A DNA stretch of 36,105 bases, from contig MWYX01000054.1 of NCBI GenBank assembly GCA_002050465.1, forward strand, positions 1-36,105, read 5' to 3'. Source of the DNA: Chitinophagales bacterium 65-1 (GTDB lineage: Bacteria; Bacteroidota; Bacteroidia; Chitinophagales; Chitinophagaceae). Numbering within the stretch: the stretch's first letter is position 1; the number at the start of each line of letters is the position of its first letter. Positions 9,501 through 16,923 of this stretch are shown here, piece after piece. The notes beneath the pieces are model-generated. The model made no database searches. It saw only the letters and a list, made by a program, of their open reading frames with translations, and was not told the DNA's origin. The position numbers were made by a program, and so were the translations under genes.

Positions 9501-10124
9501 TACATCAGCGGGCATCCGCTGGATAATTTTAAATTCGAAATAAAATATTACGGTCTCACTGCTATTGCAGAATTTAATGAATTTAAAGAAGCGGTACACC
9601 TGCACCCAAATCCCGGAAGAAATTTTAGAATGGCGGGACTGGTTGCCGAAGCCCAACATCGCATATCAAAAAACGGAAATAAATATGGCGTGTTTCACAT
9701 TGAAGATTATACAGCTAAAATGGAACTTACTTTATGGAGCGATGATTATGTAAAATTCAGTAACTATTTAGAAGCAGGAAGGGTGATTTTTATTACAGGT
9801 TGTTTCAGGCAACGGTATAATAAAGCAGAATTTGAATTTAAAGTAAACAGCATTTGTTTACTTGAAAGCATGATGAAAAGCTGTACAAAGAAACTCCAGA
9901 TAGAAACTCATCCGAAATTTATTGATGGAAATATCATTGACTTTGTAGAAAAAAATGTAAAAAAATTTCCCGGAAGATCAAGCCTGAAGTTTTGTCTATC
10001 AGAACCCGCATCAAAGCTTAAAGTAGGAATGTATTCTTTGGAGAATGGATTTGAAATGAATGACGAAATGGCTAAGTTCCTGCAACAAAAGCCAGAATTA
10101 GAAGTACAGGTGGAATTAACATGA
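6522..10124 (+). CDS. dnaE: DNA polymerase III alpha subunit (replicative polymerase)
   Basis: 1200 residues, the usual size for DnaE. The order is: PHP domain with HLHVHT (residues 5-10) and SDHGN (39-43); palm with VGPGRGSAAGS (about 375-385) and catalytic PDIDTDF with Asp419 and Asp421; third catalytic Asp593 in MDFLGLRTL; fingers with YQEQVMLLSQMLANFS and KAMGKK; tandem HhH segment around GFSGMKGVGEAAIEGI; and a C-terminal OB fold (MAGLVAEAQHRISKNGNKYGVF). It polymerises both strands at the replication fork in the cytoplasm. The PHP His residues are kept, so proofreading or pyrophosphatase activity in this domain is possible. trxA follows after 115 bases with its own candidate promoter. 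No frameshift is seen. Confidence 0.97.
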   Translation: MKFSHLHVHTQFSLLDGAASIKNLYSKAIADGMPAVAISDHGNMFGVFEFVKQAYNHKNEDGSLKVKPIVGCEFYITENRHKKQFSKEDKDPRHHQILLAKNETGYKNLVKLTSAGYIEGMYSKYPRIDKELIHKHHEGLIATTCCLGALVPQTILKKGEEEAENEFKWWLNIFQKDYYVELQRHGIPDQDKVNLVLLKFAKQYGVKVIASNDSHYVDEKDFNAHDILLCINTGEKQSTPALREFTDDDVSIKNKRFAFPNNQFYFKNTAEMQSVFDDIGEALDNTNEIVDKIDVLDLKRDILLPHFTVPKEFNSQDEYLEHLTWTGAKERYKELTPEIEERLNFELFTIKTMGFAGYFLIVSDFIIAGKKMGVFVGPGRGSAAGSVVAYCIGITNIDPIKYNLLFERFLNPDRKSMPDIDTDFDDEGRQKVLNYVVEKYGKNQVAQIITYGTMAAKMSIKDVARVMDLPLPESNALAKLVPDRPGTSLRRVLQAPLTGEKSLQEEGVGSDDLENIKKLREIYKGNDMQAKVLHEAEILEGSVRNTGIHASAIIIAPKDLTELIPVACSKDSDLWLTQIDGNNIESAGVLKMDFLGLRTLSILKTALHLIKQNHGVVIDLDTLSLDDEPTYKLYQRADTNGTFQFESVGMQKHLRELKPDTFNDLIAMNALFRPGPMLYIPSYIERKHGREPINYDLPEMEEILKDTYGITVYQEQVMLLSQMLANFSKGDADVLRKAMGKKQRSVLAQMKEQFIKGGTANGHSAEKLEKIWHDWEAFAQYAFNKSHSTCYALVAYQTAYLKAHYPSEYMAAVLNHSGSIEKITFFMEECKRMGLKVLGPDINESQKGFAVNKKGEIRFGFSGMKGVGEAAIEGIIEERDKRGHFSSIYDLIKRVNQRTVNKKSLESLAYAGAFDCFNNIHRAQYFYIAPGDNANGLEKIIRFGNQYQAQLSSSSNTLFGDLQMEEVNPPKLYECEQWPLIKLLDHEKDVIGIYISGHPLDNFKFEIKYYGLTAIAEFNEFKEAVHLHPNPGRNFRMAGLVAEAQHRISKNGNKYGVFHIEDYTAKMELTLWSDDYVKFSNYLEAGRVIFITGCFRQRYNKAEFEFKVNSICLLESMMKSCTKKLQIETHPKFIDGNIIDFVEKNVKKFPGRSSLKFCLSEPASKLKVGMYSLENGFEMNDEMAKFLQQKPELEVQVELT

Positions 10125-10163
10125 TGTGTATATGTCAAAATAACTTTTTTTAAATATTGGATG

Positions 10164-10171
10164 TAATTTTG
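10164..10171 (+). promoter_or_regulatory. Putative -7 box of the trxA promoter
   Basis: TAATTTTG is an exact TAnnTTTG match 68 bases before the trxA ATG. The -33 region is only a T-run (around 10143-10151), so the match is partial. It suggests that trxA can be transcribed independently of dnaE. Confidence 0.42.
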
Positions 10172-10239
10172 CAGACTAATGAACAAGTTTACGTTCCAGT
10201 AAACTATTAAACAATTAAACCTTTAAACAATTTTAAGAT

Positions 10240-10557
10240 ATGGCACACGAATTCACAGATGCAAACTTTAAAGAGGAAGTTTTAGATTCAGAGAAATTAT
10301 CAGTTATTGATTTTTGGGCAGAATGGTGTGGGCCCTGCCGTGCAATAGGACCCGTAATTGAAGAACTTGCAAAAGATTATGATGGGAAAGTGAATGTTGG
10401 TAAGGTAAATGTTGATTCTAACCCACAAATAAGTATGAACTATGGAATTACTTCTATACCAGCCATACTCTTTGTAAAAGGCGGAAAAGTAGTTGATAAA
10501 TTAGTAGGCGCTCAACCAAAAGCTAATTTTGTAAAAAAGATTGAAGCATTGAAATAG
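10240..10557 (+). CDS. trxA: Thioredoxin
   Basis: 105 residues with no signal peptide, hence cytoplasmic. The active site WCGPC is at residues 29-33, preceded by the buried Asp24 in VIDFWAEW, and the cis-proline loop reads TSIPAIL (about 72-78). Gly-rich GGKVVDKLVG and the final helix complete the fold, so every thioredoxin hallmark is present. It reduces protein disulfides with electrons from thioredoxin reductase and supplies ribonucleotide reductase. The next gene starts 11 bases after its stop and may share its transcript. Confidence 0.96.
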   Translation: MAHEFTDANFKEEVLDSEKLSVIDFWAEWCGPCRAIGPVIEELAKDYDGKVNVGKVNVDSNPQISMNYGITSIPAILFVKGGKVVDKLVGAQPKANFVKKIEALK

Positions 10558-10568
10558 TTAAAGCCGAT

Positions 10569-10931
10569 ATGAAATTTTTATTTTCGGTAATTGCATTTAT
10601 ATTATTCCTATCTCCGGTTTTCTCTCAAAAGAAAAGTGATAGTGATTGGTTTGTAAAAATGAAGAGGGAATTGCATTTAACAAAAAATCAGGAGACACAG
10701 ATATTAAAAATAGATAAAGCAGCCCAGGCTAAAATCAAAGCCCTTAATAAAAAGCAATCACCTAAATCCATTGCTAAAAAAACCGAAGCAATAAAGGCTG
10801 ACAGAAAAAATAAGATCATGAGTCTGCTAACGCCTACCCAACAGGAAAGGTGGCAAATGATCTTGGATAATACTCCAAGACGTGGTGTAACTGATATGCC
10901 TAATGAAAGAACCACAAAAAGATCAAATTGA
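10569..10931 (+). CDS. Small exported LTxxQ-motif protein (Spy/CpxP-like)
   Basis: 120 residues. A signal peptide (MKFLFSVIAFILFLSPVFSQ) precedes a lysine-rich helical mature protein. Two LTxxQ motifs are visible, LTKNQ at 37-41 and LTPTQ at 87-91, spaced as in the periplasmic Spy/CpxP family, whose members chaperone unfolded proteins or sense envelope stress. The mature part is strongly basic (many KK pairs) and ends in an unstructured NERTTKRSN tail. It follows trxA by 11 bases, which fits co-transcription. The family assignment rests on the two motifs and helical character only, so the chaperone role is an inference. Confidence 0.65.
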   Translation: MKFLFSVIAFILFLSPVFSQKKSDSDWFVKMKRELHLTKNQETQILKIDKAAQAKIKALNKKQSPKSIAKKTEAIKADRKNKIMSLLTPTQQERWQMILDNTPRRGVTDMPNERTTKRSN

Positions 10932-11017
10932 GTATTGACCATCGTACCAATATTCTCTAAAAATTAATTGGTATTATCAGTGCTTGATCCCATAATCAGG
11001 CTCTATCAAAATATTTT

Positions 11018-12298
11018 TTAATCAACCGGTAATACAGGTTCAGGATGCGTATTTCTAATGGCACCTGGATCATGCTTATGCTTAAAAAATACCATAAAAA
11101 GAATGGCGATTATAAATGCATACATTGCAAAGGCTAACCAGATGCCATGCCAGTCTTTATCTCCATTTGGTAAAAGGTAATATTTATCAATCATGTAACC
11201 ACTTAGCTTACTGCCGAGATAGGCTCCTACCCCATTTGTCATCATCATAAATAATCCCTGTGCGCTTGACCTTATCTGGGGGCTGGTATTGGTTTCTACA
11301 AATAACGACCCTGATATATTAAAGAAATCAAATGCCATTCCATATACAATACAGGAAAGGATTATCATCCACAGCCCTTCTTCCGGGTTACCGTATGAAA
11401 ACAAACCAAAGCGCAACACCCATGCTAACATTGAAAACAGCATAACTTTTTTGATGCCAAATCTTTTAAGGAAAAAGGGAATGGTTAGGATAAAGAGCGT
11501 TTCAGAAATTTGTGAAATGGACATGATGATGGTAGAATACTTCACCACAAAAGAATCAGGTCCGTAATCTGGATCTTTTTTAAAATCGTCGAGAAAAGTA
11601 TCCCCATACATATTAGTTAGCTGCAATGCGGCGCCTAAAAACATTGAGAAGATAAAAAACAAAGCCATCTTATATTTGGAGAACAACCTGAAGGCATTTA
11701 ATCCTAATTGCTCAATTAAAGAGGCATTTTTTGAAATTGCTTTTTCCGGCGGGCATTTGGGCAGCGTAAAGGAATAGATCCCTAACACTATAGCCATAAC
11801 ACCTGCAATTATAAATTGATTGGAATTTGCCTTACTGCCCGAAAGATTGGTGATCCACATGGCAACTATAAAACCGATGGTTCCCCATACACGGATGGGA
11901 GGAAAATCTTTTATAACATCAAATTTATTATTCTTTAAAATTGTATAGGCGATGGAATTAGATAAAGAAATAGTAGGCATATAACAAATCATTGCCGCAA
12001 ATATTACATAATACAATGTATCAGCATCATTTACCTGCGGAACATAAAACAATATCAAACCATACAAAATGTGTAATATTCCGTAAAGCTTTTCAGCATT
12101 TAGCCATTTATCTGCAATTATACCTGCAATAGCAGGCATAAAAAGAGAAGAAAGTGCAAGCGTGGAAAATATAGCTCCGAATTGTACTCCGCTTCCTAAA
12201 TTATTTGTAAAAAAATAAGTAGCAATTGTTATTAACCAGGCACCCCAAACAAAAAATTGCAGGAAGCTCATTAGTGTAAGCCGGAATTTAATACTCAT
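11018..12298 (-). CDS. MFS transporter of the nucleoside:H+ symporter type (NupG/XapB-like)
   Basis: 426 residues with 12 predicted membrane helices. The N-terminus (MSIKFRLTLMSFLQFFVWGAWLITIATYF) and the segment IRVWGTIGFIVAMWITNL are typical of the nucleoside:proton symporter branch of the major facilitator superfamily, as are LQLTNMYGDTFL and SQISETLFILTIPFFLKRFGIKKVM in the second half. Proteins of this family import nucleosides using the proton gradient at the inner membrane. No nucleosidase or kinase gene is adjacent. A 16-base palindrome lies 43 bases upstream of the ATG and could be an operator. Substrate is inferred from family resemblance; other nucleoside-like ligands cannot be excluded. 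Confidence 0.85.
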   Translation of the reverse strand: MSIKFRLTLMSFLQFFVWGAWLITIATYFFTNNLGSGVQFGAIFSTLALSSLFMPAIAGIIADKWLNAEKLYGILHILYGLILFYVPQVNDADTLYYVIFAAMICYMPTISLSNSIAYTILKNNKFDVIKDFPPIRVWGTIGFIVAMWITNLSGSKANSNQFIIAGVMAIVLGIYSFTLPKCPPEKAISKNASLIEQLGLNAFRLFSKYKMALFFIFSMFLGAALQLTNMYGDTFLDDFKKDPDYGPDSFVVKYSTIIMSISQISETLFILTIPFFLKRFGIKKVMLFSMLAWVLRFGLFSYGNPEEGLWMIILSCIVYGMAFDFFNISGSLFVETNTSPQIRSSAQGLFMMMTNGVGAYLGSKLSGYMIDKYYLLPNGDKDWHGIWLAFAMYAFIIAILFMVFFKHKHDPGAIRNTHPEPVLPVD

Positions 12299-12341
12299 TT
12301 TAATCTGTTTTTAGTTTGAAATTTAATGAGAGCCAATATTG

Positions 12342-12357
12342 TAAACCTAGCGGTTTA
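12342..12357. promoter_or_regulatory. Palindrome TAAACC-N4-GGTTTA, possible operator
   Basis: A perfect 6+6 inverted repeat with a 4-base centre (TAGC) sits between the divergent nucleoside transporter and M43 protease genes, 43 bases before the transporter ATG. The size and symmetry suit a dimeric repressor site, but no regulator gene is nearby and no second copy was found, so this is tentative. Confidence 0.3.
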
Positions 12358-12512
12358 AAAATTCGTAAATAATAATACGGTTTTTTATTTTGAAAGATAT
12401 AGATTTAGTAATTCACTTTATCAGGCTAGTAAAATAAATCTTAATTTTAAAGGATAGTAAAATACCTCGTTATCTTAATTTACTTATACCGGAATTCCGA
12501 ATTAAAATATTA

Positions 12513-15500
12513 GTGTTGAAAAAAATTGTACTAACTCTTTGTTCGGTAATTCTTACCACAATAATTTTTTCTCAAACCGGCCACCCAGACGGGCAGGTAA
12601 AAAATAAAGAAGGTATCACCCGATGCGGCACTATGCTGAGGATAGAAAAATTTCTCCGGTCTGATGCGCAGGCAAGAATCGCATCGCAACAAATTTCACA
12701 GGTAACTCCATCCGGGCGTTCTGCAACTACTTATCGTACAAATGCAATTATAACAATCCCGGTTGTAGTACATATAGTTTTAAATAACCCTTATTTTGTT
12801 ACTGATGCAGATGTGGAATTTCAAATAGCCAAATTAAATTTAGATTTTTCAGGCTTTAACCCGGATAGTACTAATATACCCCCTGAATTTCAGGCTGTAC
12901 GAGGGCATAGCCAGATAAGATTTGCTTTGGCCCGAAGAACACCTTCCGGTACGATTACCAATGGTATTAACAGGGTACGCAGCAGCATCGGGTCAAATGC
13001 ATTTGAACTGGTTGATCCTATAAAACGATCTTCATTGGGCGGTGCCGATGCATGGGATCCTAATTCATATTTAAATTTTTGGGTTGGGAATGAAGCCTCA
13101 AAACAAGGAATACTAGGTTATGCACAATTTCCTACAGCAGGTAATATTGCAGATGATGGCGTTTTTATAAACGTTAGAAGCTGGGGAAATAATCCCTGTT
13201 ATACATTACCTAAATATAATTTAGGCAGAACTACGGTGCATGAAACAGGACATTACCTTGGCCTATTACATATTTGGGGCGATGATGTCTCCGCTTGTAC
13301 GGGAGATGATTTTAAAAGTTTAACTACAGTAGGATCATCATGCATTTTACCTCCATCACTTTTTAATCCTGAAGGGCAGGGCAATACTGTATCTGATGTT
13401 GGAGATACACCTAATCAGGCGTCAGAAACAACTGATTGCCCTGCCGGAATTAAAATCGATTCATGTTCTCCTGTTCCACCCGGAATAATGTACCAGGATT
13501 TTATGGATTATACCCAGGATGCCTGCTACAGCATGTTTACAAAAAAACAGGTAGAGCGAATGGAATGGATAGTTGATAACTGCAGGGCTGGATTAAAAAC
13601 ATCCGTTGCTGCTTTAAACCCACCGGGTACTGTTACAATTGATGCTTCGCCATTCCAAACAGTAAATCCCGGAGGCTTTGAAGTGGTTGGATGCACTTCG
13701 CTTTCTTATGAGTCTATCCTCTCCTGCCCGGGTAATTTTATACCAAAAGTAAGGATAAGAAATAATGGCTTAAACACTATCAATACAGTTACCGTTGGAA
13801 TGATAATAAATGGTGGAATACCAATTAATATAAATATTTCCCCGAATCTTCCTTTTGGATATACAACAGTTGTAAGTTTTCCATCTGTACTGGTAACCAC
13901 CGGAACGTATACCATTAAATTTTATACAGCAAACCCAAATGGTGTAAATCCTGATCAGGTACCTTCAAACGATACACTTATAACCACGCTGACTGTTGCA
14001 GCACCACTTCCAATTCCTGTAAGTGAAGGTTTTGAGGGCAGTACATTTCCTCCTCCGGGATGGACGATCTTCAATCCGAATGGAGATTATACATGGGTTA
14101 GGGTATCACCCGGACATAACAGTAACTTTTCGGCAACAATTGATAATTATAATAATGATGATTCAGGGCGAATTGATGAATTGAGAACGCCAAAAATTAT
14201 TTTTTCACCAACTGACTCAGCTATTGTTATTTCCTTTGATGTAGCTCATAAATATTATCCGGATCCGATAAATTATGATACATTAAGTGTCCTTATTTCC
14301 AGTGATTGTGGCGCTACCTTTACTACAGTATATAAAAAATGGGGCGCCGAACTTGCAACCGCCGATACTTCTACATTAGCTTATTTAACACCGGCAAATT
14401 CCGATTGGCGAACAGATAAAGTATCGATTTCCGGAAACCTGTTATCCTCCGGTAATATTATTGTTGCCTTTAGAAATACAAATCGTTTTGGTAATAACAT
14501 ATTTCTTGATAATATAAATATCGCTAAGTCTGGCCCCGGAGATTTGCAACTTATTTCAATAGAGCAGCCGGGTGCAATAATCTGTTCTCCATCTGTAACA
14601 CCAGTAGTAATAGTGAAAAATACGGGAAGTGAAACTATAGCAAGTGTTAATATATCTTATAGTATTGATAATGGTGCTCCTGTTATAACTACTTTAAATT
14701 CCTTAAACTTATCACCGGGCCAGCAATTGAGCGTAACATTAAATCCTCCATTTACTGTTACGCCCGGGATGCATACCATAAAAGTTTTTATCTCTGATGT
14801 TTTAACAACTATAAGTTCCAGGGATCAAAATCCCTCTAATGATACACTTACAAAAGTATTTACATTAGTGGGCAGGTTAAATATTCCGGTAACAGAAGGT
14901 TTTGAATCACCTGTATTTCCTCCCATCAACTGGGCTGTAGATAATCCTGATGGTTTAATTACATGGGAAAGAACTACCACGGCAGCCAAATCCGGAAGTG
15001 CTTCGATGGTGATAAGAAATTTTGATTACACTGTAACAAAAACCATTGATAAATTTGTTTCTCCCATAATAACAGGCATTTCGGCTTTTGACTCATTATT
15101 TATATCATTTGATCTGGCGTATGCCCTGGGAAACAATGGTGCAAATGGTAACATAGATACGTTGGAACTTCAGATTAGTAGAAATTGCGGACAGACATTC
15201 AGTACTGTTTGGAAAAAATGGGGCGCTGATCTGCGAACAACTACAGCAAATGGAAGATTTATTCCTGGCGGAAGAGATTGGAAAAATATCAAAGTTGATC
15301 TGGCACCCTTTATTAATACCCCAAGCTTCCAATTATATTTTGTAGCAAAAAGCAATAAGCAAAACAATCTTTATATAGATAATATAAATATTTTTGGAAT
15401 TACTTTACCCCAACGATTAAAAGACCAGGGTTATCTTATTTATCCAAATCCTTTTTTAAATTCTTTTGTAATTCAGCATCAATTTCCGCCCATTAATCTT

Positions 15501-15671
15501 CAAAAAATAACCCTCTATAACTCAATAGGACAAACGGTTTGGGAAAAAATAGTTGACGGGCAGGTTAGCGGTTTAATAACTGTTGATGTTGGAAATCTTT
15601 CTAAAGGAGTTTATTTATTGAATCTTACGTATAAGGATAAAATAATTGTTGAACGGGTGGTAAAAAATTAA
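12513..15671 (+). CDS. Secreted M43 (pappalysin-type) metalloprotease with T9SS sorting domain
   Basis: 1052 residues starting at GTG, with TTG as the next codon; no ATG fits. The order is: signal peptide; propeptide-like region with a lone Cys (GITRCGTM); metzincin catalytic domain with HETGHYLGLLH (zinc ligands His243, His247, His253; Glu244 general base) and Met-turn MDYTQDACYSMF; then two copies of a module made of a CARDB-like strand region (SNDTLITTL / SNDTLTKVF) and a jelly-roll region (IPVSEGFEG at about 504; IPVTEGFES at about 793). A C-terminal type A sorting domain from about 970 (YPNPF, ITLYNSIGQ, LSKGVYLLNL) predicts T9SS secretion and surface attachment. It probably degrades extracellular protein. 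No T9SS component is nearby. Confidence 0.93.
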   Translation: MLKKIVLTLCSVILTTIIFSQTGHPDGQVKNKEGITRCGTMLRIEKFLRSDAQARIASQQISQVTPSGRSATTYRTNAIITIPVVVHIVLNNPYFVTDADVEFQIAKLNLDFSGFNPDSTNIPPEFQAVRGHSQIRFALARRTPSGTITNGINRVRSSIGSNAFELVDPIKRSSLGGADAWDPNSYLNFWVGNEASKQGILGYAQFPTAGNIADDGVFINVRSWGNNPCYTLPKYNLGRTTVHETGHYLGLLHIWGDDVSACTGDDFKSLTTVGSSCILPPSLFNPEGQGNTVSDVGDTPNQASETTDCPAGIKIDSCSPVPPGIMYQDFMDYTQDACYSMFTKKQVERMEWIVDNCRAGLKTSVAALNPPGTVTIDASPFQTVNPGGFEVVGCTSLSYESILSCPGNFIPKVRIRNNGLNTINTVTVGMIINGGIPININISPNLPFGYTTVVSFPSVLVTTGTYTIKFYTANPNGVNPDQVPSNDTLITTLTVAAPLPIPVSEGFEGSTFPPPGWTIFNPNGDYTWVRVSPGHNSNFSATIDNYNNDDSGRIDELRTPKIIFSPTDSAIVISFDVAHKYYPDPINYDTLSVLISSDCGATFTTVYKKWGAELATADTSTLAYLTPANSDWRTDKVSISGNLLSSGNIIVAFRNTNRFGNNIFLDNINIAKSGPGDLQLISIEQPGAIICSPSVTPVVIVKNTGSETIASVNISYSIDNGAPVITTLNSLNLSPGQQLSVTLNPPFTVTPGMHTIKVFISDVLTTISSRDQNPSNDTLTKVFTLVGRLNIPVTEGFESPVFPPINWAVDNPDGLITWERTTTAAKSGSASMVIRNFDYTVTKTIDKFVSPIITGISAFDSLFISFDLAYALGNNGANGNIDTLELQISRNCGQTFSTVWKKWGADLRTTTANGRFIPGGRDWKNIKVDLAPFINTPSFQLYFVAKSNKQNNLYIDNINIFGITLPQRLKDQGYLIYPNPFLNSFVIQHQFPPINLQKITLYNSIGQTVWEKIVDGQVSGLITVDVGNLSKGVYLLNLTYKDKIIVERVVKN

Positions 15672-15723
15672 GTTATACTTTCTAAAGGCTGCCTCATTTA
15701 TTTTTTACCAATATTCATTAAAG

Positions 15724-15731
15724 TACCTTTG
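15724..15731 (+). promoter_or_regulatory. Putative -7 box of the mqnE promoter
   Basis: TACCTTTG matches TAnnTTTG exactly and lies 16 bases before the mqnE ATG, giving a very short leader of about 10 bases. A TTTT at 15702-15705 sits at the -33 position with an 18-base spacer. Confidence 0.48.
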
Positions 15732-15747
15732 TTGTTTAATACGATTC

Positions 15748-16923
15748 ATGAAAAAAGATATAACCGGCACTTTAATTTCAGAAGCCGTTACAGATAATCA
15801 TCTTAAAAATATCTCAGAAAAAGTTTTCCGAAAAGAAAGAATAACTGATGACGATGCGGCAGCATTATTTGAAAAAGGAAGTCTTTCTTTTTTAGGTACA
15901 CTGGCTAATTATATAAGAGAAGATCTTCATGGAGATAAAACTTATTTCAATAGAAATTTTCATATAGAACCCACCAATGTTTGTGTGTTTGCCTGTAAGT
16001 TTTGTTCTTACTCCAGGTTATATGCACACCGTGATGAGGGTTGGGAATTGAGTATGCAGCAGATGCTTGATATTGTAAAAAGCTATGATAACAATCCCAT
16101 TACTGAAGTACACATTGTAGGCGGGGTTCATCCCAAAATGAACCTTGAATTTTTTTGTGAGTTATTACAAAAAATAAAACAACACAGACCGGAGTTACAC
16201 ATTAAAGGTTTTACTGCGGTTGAGTTGGATTATATGTTTCGTAAAGCTAAACTCAGGGTTGAGGAAGGAATGAAAAAACTACACGAAGCAGGTTTGAATT
16301 CATTACCCGGTGGCGGTGCAGAAATATTTCACCCTGAAATAAGAATGCAGATCTGTAATGATAAGGTTGATGCAGAGGGGTGGCTTCACATTCACGAAAC
16401 AGCGCATAACCTGGGCATGCATACGAATGCTACCATGCTATATGGCCATATCGAAAATTATTCACATCGCATAGATCATATGAGAAGATTAAGAGAGTTG
16501 CAGGATAAAACTCATGGCTTTAATACTTTTATCCCGCTTAAGTTTCGCAATAGAAACAATGATATGAGTGATGTTAGAGAATCCTCAATTGTTGAGGATA
16601 TGAAGATGTATGCAGTTGCAAGAATTTATTTAGACAACTTTCCACACCTGAAAGCTTATTGGCCAATGCTGGGAAGGCAGAATGCACAACTTACTCTTTC
16701 GTTTGGTGTAAATGATATTGATGGAACTATTGATGATTCAACAAAGATATATTCAATGGCAGGAAGTGAAGAACAAAACCCTGCAATGACAACTGAAGAA
16801 TTAGTAACACTGATCAGGCAGGTAGATCGTACTCCTGTTGAAAGAGATACATTGTATAATGTTATCAGGGATTACAGCAAAACAGATTTTAAGAAAGAAG
16901 AATTTAATGTTGCTCTTAATTAA
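15748..16923 (+). CDS. mqnE: Aminofutalosine synthase (radical SAM, menaquinone pathway)
   Basis: 391 residues. The radical SAM cluster motif CxxxCxxC is at Cys79, Cys83 and Cys86 (NVCVFACKFCSYSR), followed by VGGVHP, the glycine-rich LPGGGAEIF and the MqnE-type C-terminus (SFGVNDIDGT, KIYSMAGSEEQNP, RTPVERDTLYN). MqnE joins 3-[(1-carboxyvinyl)oxy]benzoate and S-adenosylmethionine to form 6-amino-6-deoxyfutalosine in the futalosine route to menaquinone, in the cytoplasm. MqnC is the closest alternative, but the MAGSEEQ and PVERD signatures favour MqnE. The other mqn genes are not in the window. Its stop codon overlaps the convergent parC stop in the tetramer TTAA. Confidence 0.88.
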   Translation: MKKDITGTLISEAVTDNHLKNISEKVFRKERITDDDAAALFEKGSLSFLGTLANYIREDLHGDKTYFNRNFHIEPTNVCVFACKFCSYSRLYAHRDEGWELSMQQMLDIVKSYDNNPITEVHIVGGVHPKMNLEFFCELLQKIKQHRPELHIKGFTAVELDYMFRKAKLRVEEGMKKLHEAGLNSLPGGGAEIFHPEIRMQICNDKVDAEGWLHIHETAHNLGMHTNATMLYGHIENYSHRIDHMRRLRELQDKTHGFNTFIPLKFRNRNNDMSDVRESSIVEDMKMYAVARIYLDNFPHLKAYWPMLGRQNAQLTLSFGVNDIDGTIDDSTKIYSMAGSEEQNPAMTTEELVTLIRQVDRTPVERDTLYNVIRDYSKTDFKKEEFNVALN

